NCBI GenBank assembly: GCA_024138015.1
Contig: JAMXBB010000002.1
Location: forward strand, 53,783,486 to 53,847,485
Direction of reading: 5' to 3'
DNA length: 64,000 nt
DNA from: Lumnitzera littorea
Lineage: Eukaryota > Streptophyta > Magnoliopsida > Myrtales > Combretaceae
Below the pieces are notes generated by a model. That model ran no database searches, was not told where the DNA came from, and saw only the letters and a list, made by a program, of their open reading frames with translations. Position numbers and translations under genes: made by a program. Below, one piece after another: positions 48,500 through 61,689 of this stretch (its first letter is position 1; the number at the start of each line of letters is the position of its first letter).

Positions 48500-49000
48500 C
48501 TTCAATTTCAAAAGTATTCAAATCAACAAAAGACCAGCACATCAAACATGATAGCTTCTTAGAGCTTAAAACAATTGAGAACCAAAATTTTCTTGGATCC
48601 TCAAGCTAACTTGGCATATAGCTTACCAAACTAACTAGGGGTCATAGGGTTAAAAATGATCTTTCTCCCATCCTTCTCAAATACATATGTATTCCTTAAC
48701 CAATCATGTATGACTTTATGATCAAATAACTAAGGTCATCTTAATAGTACATGGGATGCATACATAGGTAACACATTACAAAGAATCTTATCATAGTTAT
48801 TCCTAATTGAGATCAACAACAGTTATTATCCATGATGAGCGTACATACTTAGTCGTTCCCTTACATGTAATATAGAATAAATTTTCTAGTTGCTCCTCCT
48901 CAATAGATGGCTCGATGCTCATAGCTCATCGAACAACTAAAGTCAACTTGTCTAAGTCGTCAAGGAACACATCCTCTTCAATAAGCTCTCCTTTACACTC
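48500..49000 (-). pseudogene. Protease region (chromovirus), very degraded
   Basis: By position this should hold the aspartic protease. I can read protein-like segments such as YKVIHDWLRNTYVFEKDGRK (about 48720-48670) but not a clear active-site motif. The region is heavy with stops. Confidence 0.45.
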
Positions 49001-49179
49001 CCCAGTATTTTTCTCCCACTCAAATCTTTTCTTCAGGCTCCTCATCAGTACTATTCACCTCAGTCATCAAAACCTCACCTTTAATGACCATAATATGTCA
49101 ATTAGGATACTAAGCGGCCATCTATCGATAACCTTGACATTTAAAGCACTTTTTTTTCACTAGTCTTTCAGTGTAAGTT

Positions 49180-49806
49180 TTGTCCCCTCTCAAACTTTCT
49201 CAAAGCTTCCCTCTCATCAGCTTGGGTAGCCAAAATAAGTCAAACCTTACTAGTTCTACTTAGTTCTAATCTCATAAATCTACTCGAAGTAGGTCAACTT
49301 TGTGGAGCTCTATTGATAGGAGCTTGAAATCAACTCATCCAATGTCACTCTATTCTCTAAGCAACTCAGATTGCTTTGTATAATGTACCAACGCCCCTTG
49401 TCTCTAAAATATCTCCAATCTCATACCTCCACCTACTAATAAACCTGGAGATAGTTCGATCTTCAAGCTCTACCACTTCATTACGAATCATCATCTGAAA
49501 TTCTTTCACATAATTGTTAACATTCGAGCCTCCTTACCTTAACTCTTGCAACTTCTTAAATGTATCTTGCAAATAGTAGCTTCGAGACAAACCTCTTCCT
49601 CATTACTCGCTTCATTTTGTCCCAATCTCAAATTTCACCTTCTCCTTCTCCTTCTCCTTCTCTATGTCGAGTAACTTGTAAATTCTTCCACCATAAGGCA
49701 GCATATTTGGTGAACTCTAGAACGGTTAGTCTCATCTTGGCATTCTCAAGCACTTCGTAGCACTCGAATTGTTTCTCAATCTTGTCAACCCAATCTAAGT
49801 AAGATC
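49180..49806 (-). pseudogene. gag fragment (chromovirus), N-terminus missing
   Basis: The minus strand reads YLDWVDKIEKQFECYEV, LTVLEFTKYAALWWKN, DWDKMKRVMRKRFVSRSYY, TFKKLQELR and NYVKEFQMM. This is a clear retrotransposon gag domain. The N-terminal part is lost at about 49806, where a different repeat begins. CTTCTCCTTCTCC repeats near 49640 give an in-frame Gly-Glu run. Confidence 0.8.
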
Positions 49807-50373
49807 TAAGGCAAGTACACCTACCAAATTCTAATATAACGAATGTGAGTCTGGGTTGATCCCTTAGAGATCCTGAGTACTAATACTAACTTTAACTCTA
49901 TTATTTAACCAGAAAACTGTGATTAATTTGAATGAATTAAAAGAAATAAAATTAATGAACTAAACTAATTATGAGACTTAACCAAACAATTAGGAAGCAA
50001 TAAAATTAAGAACTACTTCAAGAAAGCAAATAATGTATTTAGGACTTATTTTCCCTAGAGTTAACATGTGATTACCTAAGATTTATCCAATTTTGTCTCT
50101 AATGTTCTTGATTGGAGGAATTCATAATTAAAATTAACAACTTTCTCAAGCATGTTAACTCTAATCCTAAAATATTTACCAGAATCTCTTCACTTAGTGA
50201 AATATTTTAAGGTCACATTAATGTACAATAAATTTCCATACAAAGTTAGGAACTTTCAGGAAGAATTATGCACCTCTCTATGTGTACATATAATCCTTTT
50301 CAATTATGTCAAGATCTCACTATACACATGATTTCTCAATCTTCGTACATAATATCAAGAATTGATACCCTAG
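49807..50373 (+). repeat. Repeat arm E1 (GCAAGTACACCTA type)
   Basis: It begins near GGCAAGTACACCTACC and resembles 59700 onward (GGCAAATACACCTATG) in start and layout: a 'TCGATCCC'-like stretch, then AATTAATGAACTAAAC-type A-rich text. Such sequences are common in LTRs of plant gypsy elements. The family A-type LTR at 50374 interrupts it, and it seems to continue after 55335. Confidence 0.4.
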
Positions 50374-51351
50374 TGCAGACACCCCATTTTTACTAGTCTT
50401 TATTTTAGTATTCTTTTCTTTTTGACTTATTGGGCTAAATTTAAAAATTATTATTAAAATTGAAAAATAAAAGTGTCAAAAGTGTCTTAGTCAACTTAGT
50501 TAGTCATTTAGGGTCAAGTCAAATTACAATAAACTATATACATGCCATTTAGTAAATTTAAAGCCTATTAGGCTTTATTAGAAAAATGCTATTTAAAAAA
50601 AGTTCAATTACATTTGAACTTATGAATATGGACCTTAGTTCAATTTTGAATATTTTAACTAGGCTAAAAGAAACTTAAGATTTATTAAATGGGTTATGAG
50701 CTGTAGTTAATTAAGATAAATTGAATCGGACTTAAGATAGAAAGCTCAAATAGAGTGTAAGGTTTCTAGAAACTTGATCTTGAAAATGAATTGGATTAAA
50801 TCTTAATTGAATTATTCGAGAAATTAATAAATCTAAATCGGGTATTATTATATCCTATAAATATTAAGTTTGCTAGGATTGAATCTTCATAACAAAAAGA
50901 TCTAAAAGATTTAAGTTTATGGTTTATAAATAATAAATAGTTGACTTTCGACTGAAAAACAATTTACGTTTCACAATTACACAAAATTCACAAACTCACA
51001 CATTCACATACTGCGACCAATATACACACAATTTCCATACATCACTCACATCTCATAGGCCCCATAGACTCAAACACCGCATACTTCCACAAGATCCACA
51101 CACCACTCACACATAATCTCCTACACACATGTACGCCACTATTCACGTTTTCACTCACACATAATCTCCTGCACATACACATATCGACAAAGTACGATTA
51201 TGCACAGACCACAATCTACTGCAATTCACGTCTCCATCACATACACTACATGCTGCAATTCACTTCAACTCATGAACACTCACTTACATGTCACACAATC
51301 CATGACTTACGAACACTCACTTACATACAATCACACGTCCAGCATAAGCAC

Positions 51352-54112
51352 TGTCGAGCTTGATTTTTCGGTTTCTTTTATTTCAAATTAATTTCTCATT
51401 TTCCAATTAATACTAAATCCTAACCTATTTAAAATTAATCCTTGACTAAAGAAATTGAGAAATTTCGGTTTGTTTATTGAAAATAATTTTTGGAGTCGCC
51501 ATCCGACCGTAGTTCAGGAAAAAGGAAAAAAACCGTAATCAATTGTGTTGATTGATTACGATTTGACTACCAATCTTTGATTTCAATTTGAATGAAAAAG
51601 CAGAAGGTTCCAAATTCGGGGGCTAACTTATTAAACCCTAACGGGTACCACTATCTATTTATCGAAATTAGGATTATTCTTCTAATTATAATATTTAATA
51701 AAAAAATACAAATCAAAAGAAAAAGAACCTAAGTTTAACAAATTTTATCGTCGCCCTAAAGATATCTACATACCCACTAGTCGGGATCAGACGATCGTAG
51801 TTCTTTCTAAAATTTTAGTGTGTTGATTTATTTTAATTTTTGAAAACCGACCGAATTTACGTTGTTAGCAATTTAGTTTATTCAAATAAAATCTAAAATG
51901 GCCTTAACTCTTAAGTGTTTTTGTTTTAAAAAAAAATGCTCTAATAATCCTATTTTTTTAAAAGAGTCTTTTATTAATTTGTATTTAAAGAAAAAACAAC
52001 TTTCTATGTGATAAATCAAATCTCAAGATATGACCAATCCTAACAATCCCTAAACTAATATATACGACTATCTATCAAAATAAATTAATTCCGTATGATA
52101 CATTGGTATAAGAACTAATACTAAAACTCCTAAACTAACATATACATATATTATATATTATGTTAACTAATAAAGTATAATTAATATAATAACATATATA
52201 TGTAATAAAAACCAATCTTAACAATCCCTTATCTAATATATATATATATGTGTCTTTATATCTATATTACTACTTATTAAATAAACATTCACTTAAATCA
52301 ATATAATATACCTAATCTATATGGTGGAAACTAATACTAAAGAAATATCCTATTAGATAAACATAATTACATATACTATCTTAAATTATTAAAGACCTAA
52401 TAAAATAATAACATAATATAATAATGAAAAGATAGAAGAAACCGAACCTTGACTTGATCCTATTTGGTTGTAGCATGTGAGTATGGGGATCAGCCAAGAT
52501 GAGAGAGTGAAATGTGCTGTTGGTCGTTGGGTTTAGATGTCAATGTTATGCATAGCGTGCGATGGACGAAGGTGAAGTACATGTTCAATTCGGTCGAGGA
52601 AAGTCTAGCGGTGATCGAAGTAACGCTGTGCGAAGAGCGGACTGCAACATGCACGTCAAGTTGAAGATGATCATATTGGGCTGTGCGTGATGAACGTCGT
52701 TGTTATTGTACTGTTCGTGGAGTAGTGCTGAACATGGCCACTGCAATGCTATTGGGTTGATCCACTACTACGTAAAGTTGGCTTTTGGCGACCGAAATTT
52801 GCTATACTATCCTTGGTACGTACGAGAATGGTTTGTTGATCATGGCTAGGTTTGCAACTATCGTCTGTTGTTTGTTGGACAAAGGGGATGGAGTTTGGCT
52901 ACTTGGTCAATTAGTGCAACGTCTGTCAAGCAAGTGTAGTAGTGTTCTACACTTGGATTGGTCTTCGTGCGATCTACGGCGCTGTGGAGGTATCGTTGGC
53001 ATGAACTGTTCAGCGATCCGTGGATGCGGACAGCGCAGTGCAGCATTAGTTCTAGTATGTGGACTATCGGCAAGGAACTTGGGCACTATACAAAGTGTAG
53101 TGATCTGTGCCGTGGCTTTGCATAGTGCAGTAATCGATCGAAGGACGCTGTTGCGTAGACTTCAAGCCATGTCGTACAGGGGACGTTGTTGCTGCTGTTA
53201 TGTAGTGCTTGTGTTCCAAGCATGTAGCAGCGTAAACTTGAGTTTGGCATGGGATCACTTGGATCTGATATGTGTAGGCGTACTAAAGACTGAATTCGTA
53301 CAGGGGACTGTTGAAGTAGGATTTGATTTTCTGAAAAGTGTTTGTATGTTCAGCGTATAAGGATTTTGGTTCAGTAGTGGACTTATATGGCCGATGGTGT
53401 TTGAGCGAAGGGAATGGCTGCATGTGTGTTGTGTTCTAAGCATGTACGATGAATAGTATGGATGGTGAAACTGGGATCGATTGAAGCCGAAGAACCCCCT
53501 TTCATTTTGACATATGTGTGTTTATAAACCTAAATTATATCATATCAAATCGTATCTATTGTATCTGATTTGAAAATTAAACTAGATCCGAATTAATTCA
53601 AATCTGATTTAATAAAATCAAACTAGATTCGAGTATTCTCTAATTATTCAAATTCAAATAAAAAAGATTTGATTAGATATGATCCCACTCATTTATCTCA
53701 CTTTTATAAAAGATAGAAAAATAAAAGACATATAAGTGTCTAACAAGATTCGAACCTGTGACCTTAAACTAATCCAATCCAATACTTTAATATTTATCCA
53801 ACGGCCTGTGCCTCGATTTTTAGTATAACTAAATTGTACTTAAATCATACGACTCTTTAAAATAATTATTCGGACTAAGCTAAAACTAAAACTATTTGTC
53901 CCTAAAATAATTTACTTCTTAAAAAAAATCTAAAAAATCTTTTTAATTTTCCATTCATTTTAGTTTTTGGTATTTTCATCATTTGTTAATTTTTATTATT
54001 TTTATCTTTTATTAGTTTTCTTATTATTTTTATTTTTGAATTAGGACTCTTTTTGTAAAAAATCAAAATAAAAAATTAGGATTATGAAGGGGGCAAAAAT
54101 TAGGTGTCTACA
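51352..54112 (-). mobile_element. Nested family A solo LTR (copy B, 2,761 bp)
   Basis: On the minus strand it runs from TGTAGACACCTAATTTTTG to CAAGCTCGACA. It is flanked by a perfect 5-bp target duplication, AGCAC (51347-51351 and 54113-54117). It aligns inverted with 3591-6336, including the GGCGACTCC-like block (51490-51510) and the C-rich block (here about 52490-53480, G-rich on the plus strand). The 191-codon plus-strand frame at 52785-53360 is antisense to this block and is not supported as a gene. Confidence 0.85.
53743..53815 (-). repeat. tRNA-like segment inside family A LTR copy B
   Basis: The minus strand reads GGCCGTTGGATAAATATT, a spacer, then AAGGTCACAGGTTCGAATCT, with a good B-box. 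It is homologous in position and sequence to 3879-3956. Confidence 0.45.
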
Positions 54113-55334
54113 AGCACCGACCAACTACATCCAACATGAACACCGACCCTACATGGTACGAAGTAGCAGCATGCATGCCGCAATCTAACTCCATCCCATA
54201 TAGCAACACACACGGTGGTCACTCATGATCACTCCACTACACGACACGATGAACATACACACACAACTCAATACAGCAACAACCTATGCTACTATTGAGG
54301 TCCTTGATCCAATTCAAAACCGACTCAATTATGGTGATCTAACCCGTTTAAGTAATTGGGTAAATTGTTTTAATCATTTATTTATTTATTTTTAATAATT
54401 TTACTAAATTATTTTTTAGGACTAGTTGTTTAATAATTTTAACATATATCATGCGTTTTAATTAGATAAATTGCATTTTTTTAGATAATTTTCATATTTT
54501 TAGTTAAATTGCATTTTTTAAATATAGTTGCATATCTTTTCCCAAGATTCATATCTTTGGTAAAAATATGTATCTAAGTTTCATATCTTAGTAGATCCAT
54601 ATAAATCTTATATTTAGGATTTAGAAAAATAAATTTTTGATACATAGTGATTTGTTTTTAAATCTTAACTAGAGTTTTTTTTTTCTTTAAAAAAAGATTT
54701 AGTTAGGTAGTTTTTTTTTCTTAAAAAAAAAAAATAGATTGTGAAGTTAAATCATTTTAAGTTTTTTAAAAAATAATAATAAATTGATAACTAACGTAAA
54801 TTTGCTTGATTTTTTTTTTTAAAAAAATCAACTTACTAAATCTTTTCTAAAAAATAAAATTACGTCAATTTAATCTCAATTAACAAGTATATGTGCACCT
54901 CCAGAGCAACCACAAATTTTTTTTTTCGTAATAAAAATCATAAAAAATTCATTTTAGCTACATTTTTGTATATATTTACATAGCTTAACATTTTTAGAAA
55001 AATTATAAAAAAATAAAAGCTCATTAATTTTTTTATTTTTTATATGGTGATTGAGTCTTAATAGGTTAACCTTCGAGCTTAAATTTTCTAGTTAAATTTT
55101 CTAAAAAAATTATTTTTTAGAATATTTGCAAACTAGTGGCTAAATTAAGTTTTTCTCACCCAAAAACCTTAATTTGACCTTTTTTACCAGTTTAACTAAT
55201 TAGCAACTCTAATTTTTTTACAAGCATTTTTTCAAAGAAAAATATTTTTCCTTAGTTTAATGTCTAGTAATTTATATTAAGTGAATTGGGCTTAATATAA
55301 GTTAAAATAAGAAAAATTGAAATAAGGCTCGACA

Positions 55335-56640
55335 CCTGAAAATATAAATTAGCAATGCATACAAAGAATTGAATAAAGAAAACTAGAATTATTAAAGATT
55401 AACAATTAATCCAATAGTCACATGTAAACCCTAGGTTCTACGATCTTAAATATAAGAACTTAAGCTATCATGATGAGAAACAAAGAAAATTGCAACGAAA
55501 CTAAAGAAAAATCTGTGAAAAACCCCTTTTGTGGGGAGAAATTCTCAGACTTGAAGTTTAGTGATGCTTTCACTTATGCCTCTCTCTTCCCATCAAGTCT
55601 CTTCTAATTTGAATGCAAAAAGTGGCCTTTAAAACCCTCATATGTCCTTTTATAGTAAAAAAGGAAACTATAGAATTCGGCATTAGATACGATCTAGGAC
55701 ATAGCCATGTCCCAGTGTTCGTGTAACTTACTACTCTTAGGTGCCAAAATTTATTCTTGAGTGGATATGGCCGGGGACACAAGTGGACATGGCAAGGACA
55801 TGGTTGTGTACCCAAGTCACGTAACTTACTAACCAAATATTGAAAATTTCTCCTCCTAGGCAAACATGACTTATGATATGGTTGTGTCACCAAGTTGTAT
55901 CACTTTCTGATCTCAACCTTAACTTTTATTGAAAATTTACCTCCTGGTTGGACATGACTATGTTTGCCGGTCATGTCCCATTTCAAAACTTTATAACTTT
56001 TTTCGTTTGAACTCCAAATTAAGTGAAACTTGATTCATTTTCTTCATTTTCAATCCGAGAATGTATTCAAATCCTGAAATCAAAATTTTACTTAATTAAG
56101 TACCAATTTCTTTAAAAACAAGTCAAAATTACAAGAGAAATGCTATAAAATCACCATGTGAAGTGTATCTATATTAAGAATCATTAAACTTCCGCACACT
56201 TGAGCATTTGCTTATCTCCAAGTAAATAAATAAAAAAAAAGAAAAAATTTTGGGATAAGAAACACTAAATAAAATTTGTCACCACTTAGGAAACCAATAG
56301 ATAATTACACTTAACCTAAAGAAAAATCAAGATCTCTAATTAACTTGCAACAATAAAGTTAAGCAATTCCAACCTTAACAATTTCATAATGCCACTTAAC
56401 CATATTCAAATGTTCCAACAATACTTAATACCAGAGTTTATTAGTTAATCTATATAAGTCAAAGTTTACCCAAACCATTTAACTTGGGAATTCTTAAACT
56501 TAAAATTAAATTCAACATCTCGCCAACTAAGAAAAAGTCATAAAAATTTTGCCCACTTAACTAAAGTGTATACAATTCTCTCACCAATTTCATTAAGTGC
56601 CATAATCAAGAATAAACACATTTTACATCTACTTATCTTT
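55335..56640 (+). repeat. Continuation of repeat arm E1
   Basis: AT-rich text with LTR-leader style (TGTGAAAAACCCCTTTTGTG, then 'GACATGGC'-type phrases repeated at 55690-55970). Near 56200 CACTTGAGCATTTGCTTATC occurs, a phrase typical of plant gypsy LTRs or leaders. The minus-strand frame 55570-55893 falls here and has no known domain. Confidence 0.35.
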
Positions 56641-56759
56641 TGATCACCCCCTAGTTCATGCTTTTGTTGCGAGGTTTTCTCCTCTTTTTTTTCCTTTTAA
56701 ATTAACTTAATTTGCATTATTTAAGGGCAATTATTTCTTAAGGACAATTGTGATGGCAA

Positions 56760-57030
56760 TGGGAAATGATCTCCCTTTTCTAAGAGAGCAAGACCAATCC
56801 ATATCAACTTAGCCCTCATACTGATAGCGAGAAAGAACCTTACTCTTTTAAGGGACCTAAGTCGATCCATACCAACTTAGCCCTTACATTGGTAGCAAGA
56901 AAGAACCTTACTCTTTTGAAAGACCAAAGCCAATCTATACCAACTTAATTTTTATGTTTGCATTTGCATTGATAGTAAAATTCAACTTTGCTCTTCTGAC
57001 CAACTAAGGCAAATCCTTACCAATTTTGCC
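56760..57030 (+). repeat. 68-bp tandem repeat, 3-4 units
   Basis: CAACTTAGCCC anchors at 56805 and 56873 and the related CAACTTAATTT at 56941 are 68 bp apart; a weaker CAATTTTGCCT follows at 57021. Units share GAAAGAACCTTACTCTTTT and CC(A/G)ATC(C/T)ATACC. Confidence 0.75.
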
Positions 57031-59696
57031 TTTTTTGTTTATTTGACTGTTCACACACTTGTATTACTTTCCACCTCCAACTATTTCGATTTTTCAAGGG
57101 CTTTTCAAAAGATAAATTTCATTTGTTTGTTTACCAAGGATTATAAGACTCTAAAAATTTCCAATAGAAAGGTATACATTAAACTAAATTTAAAAATAAT
57201 CATAGTTAACTTTCAATTAGTAATGTTGTTTCAATCTCAATTCTTAAAGCCCTAGGCTAAATATCCCGTAACTTTGCCCTCCAAAGATTTTACTAGTCAA
57301 CCTTAGTAGAGTATAATAAGATTAACAATGGTCAAGGTGTTAATGAAATAATCAATTTAGCCCAATTAAACACTTCAAATTCTGACAATTGTTAATTACC
57401 TATTGCAAGTTAACTTATAAATCAACTGGGTCAAATGTGAAAGATTGGTTTCCTAAACGGGAACAAATTTATACATAGCCCTTCCCTATACTTAATAACA
57501 TACATTGTCCCTAATATACGACTAATAGATTTCAACAAAAAGATATGAAACAAACAACTAACATTATAAGGGAAAAAGGGATTAAAAATGGAAAACATGT
57601 AGTGAAAAAGAACTAATGCTTCCTTATCATTCAAAGAGTAAGTAGACAATTCGTATCCAGAAGCCCATCAACATTACATATCCATTCCGTGCAAGTTGTT
57701 GTCAATTAACTATTGACTAAGAAAAATGGGGGGAAAAAAAGTGAAAAGCAACTTAAAAGTAAAATGAAAATGAAAATGAAAGGAAAGTCTTAAGTACTCA
57801 AATATAAATTAGTCAACAAAACATAAGAACAAAAGAAAAACTAATCAAAGGGGTTATAATACCTATCTCCATCATCCTTATCATCCTCTCCTCATATTGT
57901 AAGTGCACAAGAACTCCAAAACAAGTTCATTGTAAACCGAAGCTTACAAAGACAAAAACTTTTTCTAAACACTTCCTCTTATCAATGCTTTTATTTCATC
58001 CATCAAGTTCAATTGCTCCACCACTTCCCAATCCAAGTGTAAAGTCTCGCTAAATGCTTTATTTTTCAACATGTCCTATTAATTCAACCGATGGGCTTCT
58101 CTAAACCATAAGATGGGATGAACTAAAGGAGAGAGAGTGACCAATGGTTCTATTATAATTCCCTCTAGAGTGAAGGAAGATGCATTCGCTTTAGACTTTC
58201 GTCTGAAGGGTTGTTTTTAGCAATTTGATATGGTGACCTAGAAAAAAAACACAAATCAAATTAGGCACATAACTTTTTCACCACACTTAGAATTAACTAA
58301 GGAGCAATCAAGTTTAGTGAGAAAACAATGTAGAAAACATCATTAGGACATTTCTTCGAACACTTAGTAGGCATTAGTATAACTAGTTGATTCAAGAAAA
58401 TGTAACCATTCAAGTACGTAGCTAGCTACAATAATTCGCTCTTAAAGATATAAAGAACATGAAAGTAACCTTACATCTAACTCCAAATAGCATCAATGTC
58501 CCCAAATCAACACCAATTACTAAAACACTAACTGGCAAAAAAAGTGTTTCAATTGCAAATTGGTGTAAAATCACATGCAAAAATCACGCTTAATGAAGTA
58601 GAAAACATAAACTCTTAATAAGAAGCTCCGTAAATGCACTAAAAAACATCGACATGAACAAATCTATGACAAGCAACTATAGGCGCCACTTTCAAACGAT
58701 ACAATCTTATCCCACGTAATCCAACAAGAAATCCATATTACACTAGTTAAAAGATAGGCAAAACAGGTGTAGATGCATTGAACTTGCTTTACACAACAAA
58801 AGCCCTAATTTTCTTCCACTCAACATACATGAACAATACCTCCTTAAGATATGATATTAAAACATAAACAAGAAGAAGAATAGTGAAGTTTGAGAAGAAA
58901 AATACCTAGATTGGAAAAGTGAAAAGTTTAATTGATCTGCACATCTCTCTATTCCAAGGAGGGCATATAGATGTGACAAATGTTAGGACAGCTTCAAGCA
59001 CCCATGCCCCTCTTCCTTTTGAAAAGGAAGTCCCTAGCATTTGGCTAAGATTTGAAATACCCGGATTTTAAAGAGATTGTTTTCACCACAACATAAGAAT
59101 TCCACCACTCAATATATTGGCCTCCATACACAACATTTCATTAAACTATGGGAAAACACGAAAGTTGTCTACACTTACTTGATTTAGCTTAGTTTTGGTG
59201 ATAACAACTACTTGCAAGTCATAACGCTTGATGAGATCTCTAATAACTTCCTATTGAGCCTTAGAGGAAGCCCCCTTGCATCCCAAACTACACTTTGAAA
59301 GGATGTAGTCACATATTTGTTGAAAGAGTATTCATTAATTCTAGATTGAGAAGATAACAACTAAACTTAAACCACACTAAAGCTAGTAGATCATCACCTT
59401 TTCTTTAGATTATCAAGTTCTATTTGAATGGCTGAAAAGAGATCTTAGCCATGGCTATGGAAGTTTCTCTCACCGATACCATTAATGAATTATGTACCTC
59501 CTCAAACATTGTCATTATAAAAGGCATTCGCTATATTTTTGAGCAATCCTTACTCGGCATCATAATATGCTTGGCTACTCCCTTACAGTTTGCCTCCACG
59601 TAAGCTAAGAAATCTACATTTGTCATATTCTGCTTTATCATCAACATCCTAATGAGTAGAGTCCCCTCTTTTCTCAATATGGCGTATACCACGCTT
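57031..59696. other. Unassigned, probably element interior
   Basis: No recognised domain on either strand. Frames at 57043-57255, 57431-57649 and 59531-59740 are short and unmatched. The sequence is bounded by the two related repeat arms (49807 and 59697), so it may be the gutted interior of one retroelement. Confidence 0.3.
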
Positions 59697-60637
59697 ATTA
59701 GGCAAATACACCTATGAAGTAATAGTATAGAGAACTTCAAGAGTCTAAGGTTGTCGATCCCACAATAATTGAATACTTACTCACCTATTCTAATTACTCT
59801 AATTAATGATGGTTAGCGATATTGGTGATAAATTGAATGAAAATAGAGAAACAAAAACTAATAAGAAATCAACTAAAAATGCAATAATGAAACAAAACTA
59901 AATAACCATAGATTGGGATATCTAGACTCTATCATCATGAGCATAACATGTAGTAACTTTGGGCTTTTAATGAATTTCTCATTCTTATTAACCGAAGGAA
60001 TTCAAGTGCCAATTTAATTATAATGGCTTCTCTATTAAATTCTAATCCTAATTACATTTTACCTAAATCACTTCCAGGATAAAACAATATTAAGAATAGG
60101 AATTCCACAAACCAATAAGAACAATTTTTAATTCCAGAAGAAATTTTTAACTTATCTCTAAGCTTATAGTAAATCCCTTCAATTATGGTAAATCTATTTC
60201 TATATTGGCCTTATGACTTCAATACATAAAATCAAATAATTAAGTTGAGACTCTAGAAAAAAGAACTTAATCTAAATGAAACATGTAATTGAATTAACAA
60301 GAATAAGAGAATTACATTAAAATAAAGCAATTATCGTACGCTACATTGTCACCTCAATGGTTCATAGGTTAAGATATCAAAGCTTTTGCACTACAATCAT
60401 GATAAAGATGAAAGCTTGCATCATAAAAGAAAGACTACTCTATATCTATTTGTATCTCTCCTCCTCTCTCTTATATACAAATGTCTATCGTCTATTTATA
60501 GTATCTAGGTAGAATAATCTCCAAATAACAAGTAAATTAAAGTAAAATGAAGGTCCACAGGCATATACATAAGCATAGTAGCTGGGCATGAACTACTCCT
60601 TACAATAATTCTTAAGGAATTGTCTTGAAATTAATGA
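59697..60637 (+). repeat. Repeat arm E2 (GCAAATACACCTA type)
   Basis: It begins near GGCAAATACACCTATGAAG with AGTATAGAGAAC and GGTTGTCGATCCCACAA, then A-rich text like that at 49900-50370, and TATAAAAG-poor leader text to 60637. It ends where the plus-strand chromovirus LTR begins. Confidence 0.4.
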
Positions 60638-61399
60638 TGAAGAGATCACAGCTAAGGAACATGGCCATAGTGGATGACCATTAATAGGAATCAAAGTACC
60701 AAATTGCCAACCTGAGACACTCTCAAGCAACAGCTCAATCTACCAAACCCCCAACTCAGCCGACTAGAATTTGAACTACTTAGAGCATATCCAAGCTGAA
60801 TTCACCTCGAAAGAACCCCCAGTTCTACTCGGCACCTCTAATCAATAGTCCCTAGCTTGATCGAACAGCTTTGTCTATTTATACTAGACGTTTTCCACCA
60901 GTTACTAGCCATGTGTCTAAGCAACCATTTAACAAAATCTTCCTTACAGATTAGATACTTTTCTTAATTTTTCGTCTATATCCCTTGACATTCCTTGTAT
61001 GTTACTCATTTTGGAAAATGCCCTTTTAGTCATTTCCATTTATAATAGTTGCCTTAATGTTTTGGGTATAAATACTCTCTTGTACATTGTAGCCACAATA
61101 TACTCCAATGTTATTATAGAATATTCCAAGTCTCTCTTACTTGCCTGTACACATCCCTTATGTTTGCTTGCTTACATTTATCGCCCTTATCCTAACCCTT
61201 AAGCAAGGTTAAATAAGGAGTACCCTCATTGAACCAACCCGTACATCATATTAAGTTTGTTTGTAAGCCCTCTATAGTTCCCTAATGTGTCATATCCTTA
61301 GAGCTAATCATGGTTTGCTTACTTGTTTGTTTGCTTTTGTCACCCTCATTTTCAAGCTTGGACCCACATCGATATGGCTAACCTTGTCTGCCCTTGGCA
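60638..61399 (+). repeat. 5' LTR of plus-strand chromovirus
   Basis: It runs from about TGAAGAGATCACAGC to CCCTTGGCA and is homologous to 41482-42222 (inverted). It has a TATA box (GGGTATAAATACTC) near 61065. The PBS follows, which fixes it as a 5' LTR. The 60999-61202 and 61323-61514 frames are incidental. Confidence 0.65.
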
Positions 61400-61413
61400 G
61401 AGCCCTATTATCT

Positions 61414-61430
61414 TGGTATCAAAGTGGAGG
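61414..61430 (+). other. Primer binding site (initiator tRNA-Met type)
   Basis: TGGTATCAAAGTGGAGG resembles the TGGTATCAGAGC PBS used by plant chromoviruses, lying 14 bp after the LTR end. Confidence 0.65.
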
Positions 61431-61689
61431 TTTGTAGTAGGTAAGTTGTTATTTAGCTATGATTATTACTATGCAGTATGTAGTATTGGTTATGGTAGAG
61501 TGTGCTATAGTTGAGCTAAAGTTAACTATAAGTATTTGAGTTAGAAGAAGGCATAGTAGTTTGCTATTGTATGTGCCTTATGGTACTTTGTTTTAAGCTA
61601 CGAAAATAGATCAAGTAATAGTTATGTGTTTCCTATGAGGTAGTAAGGTTAAGTATTTAGAAATTATACGTGTGTTGTTCTATGAGAAG

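Larger units (their letters stand above)
41482..49806 (-). mobile_element. Minus-strand Ty3/gypsy chromovirus, interrupted and truncated
   Basis: On the minus strand, from high to low coordinates, it holds gag, protease, RT, RNase H, integrase and 3' LTR. It is interrupted in the integrase by the solo LTR at 43144-46659 and is cut off within gag at about 49806, where unrelated repeat sequence begins. No 5' LTR remains. The gag and RT motifs (for example YFDD rather than YVDD) fit the Tekay/Del group. All reading frames carry stops or shifts. Confidence 0.8.
50374..55334 (+). mobile_element. Family A-type LTR (outer copy C), split by a nested LTR
   Basis: It starts TGCAGACACCCC (50374) and ends AAGGCTCGACA (55334), the same end motifs as the LTR at 3591-6336. 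The interior is interrupted at 51352-54112 by an inverted relative. Without that insertion and one target copy it is about 2.2 kb. Its own flanks (CCTAG and CCTGA) match at only 3 of 5 bases. It lacks the tRNA-like segment, so it is a different subfamily. Confidence 0.65.

Noticed and set aside
52785..53360. 191-codon plus-strand reading frame, the second longest in the window
   Set aside because: It is antisense to the C-rich block of a family A LTR, has no recognisable domain, and no comparable open frame was seen in the homologous block at 4240-5290.
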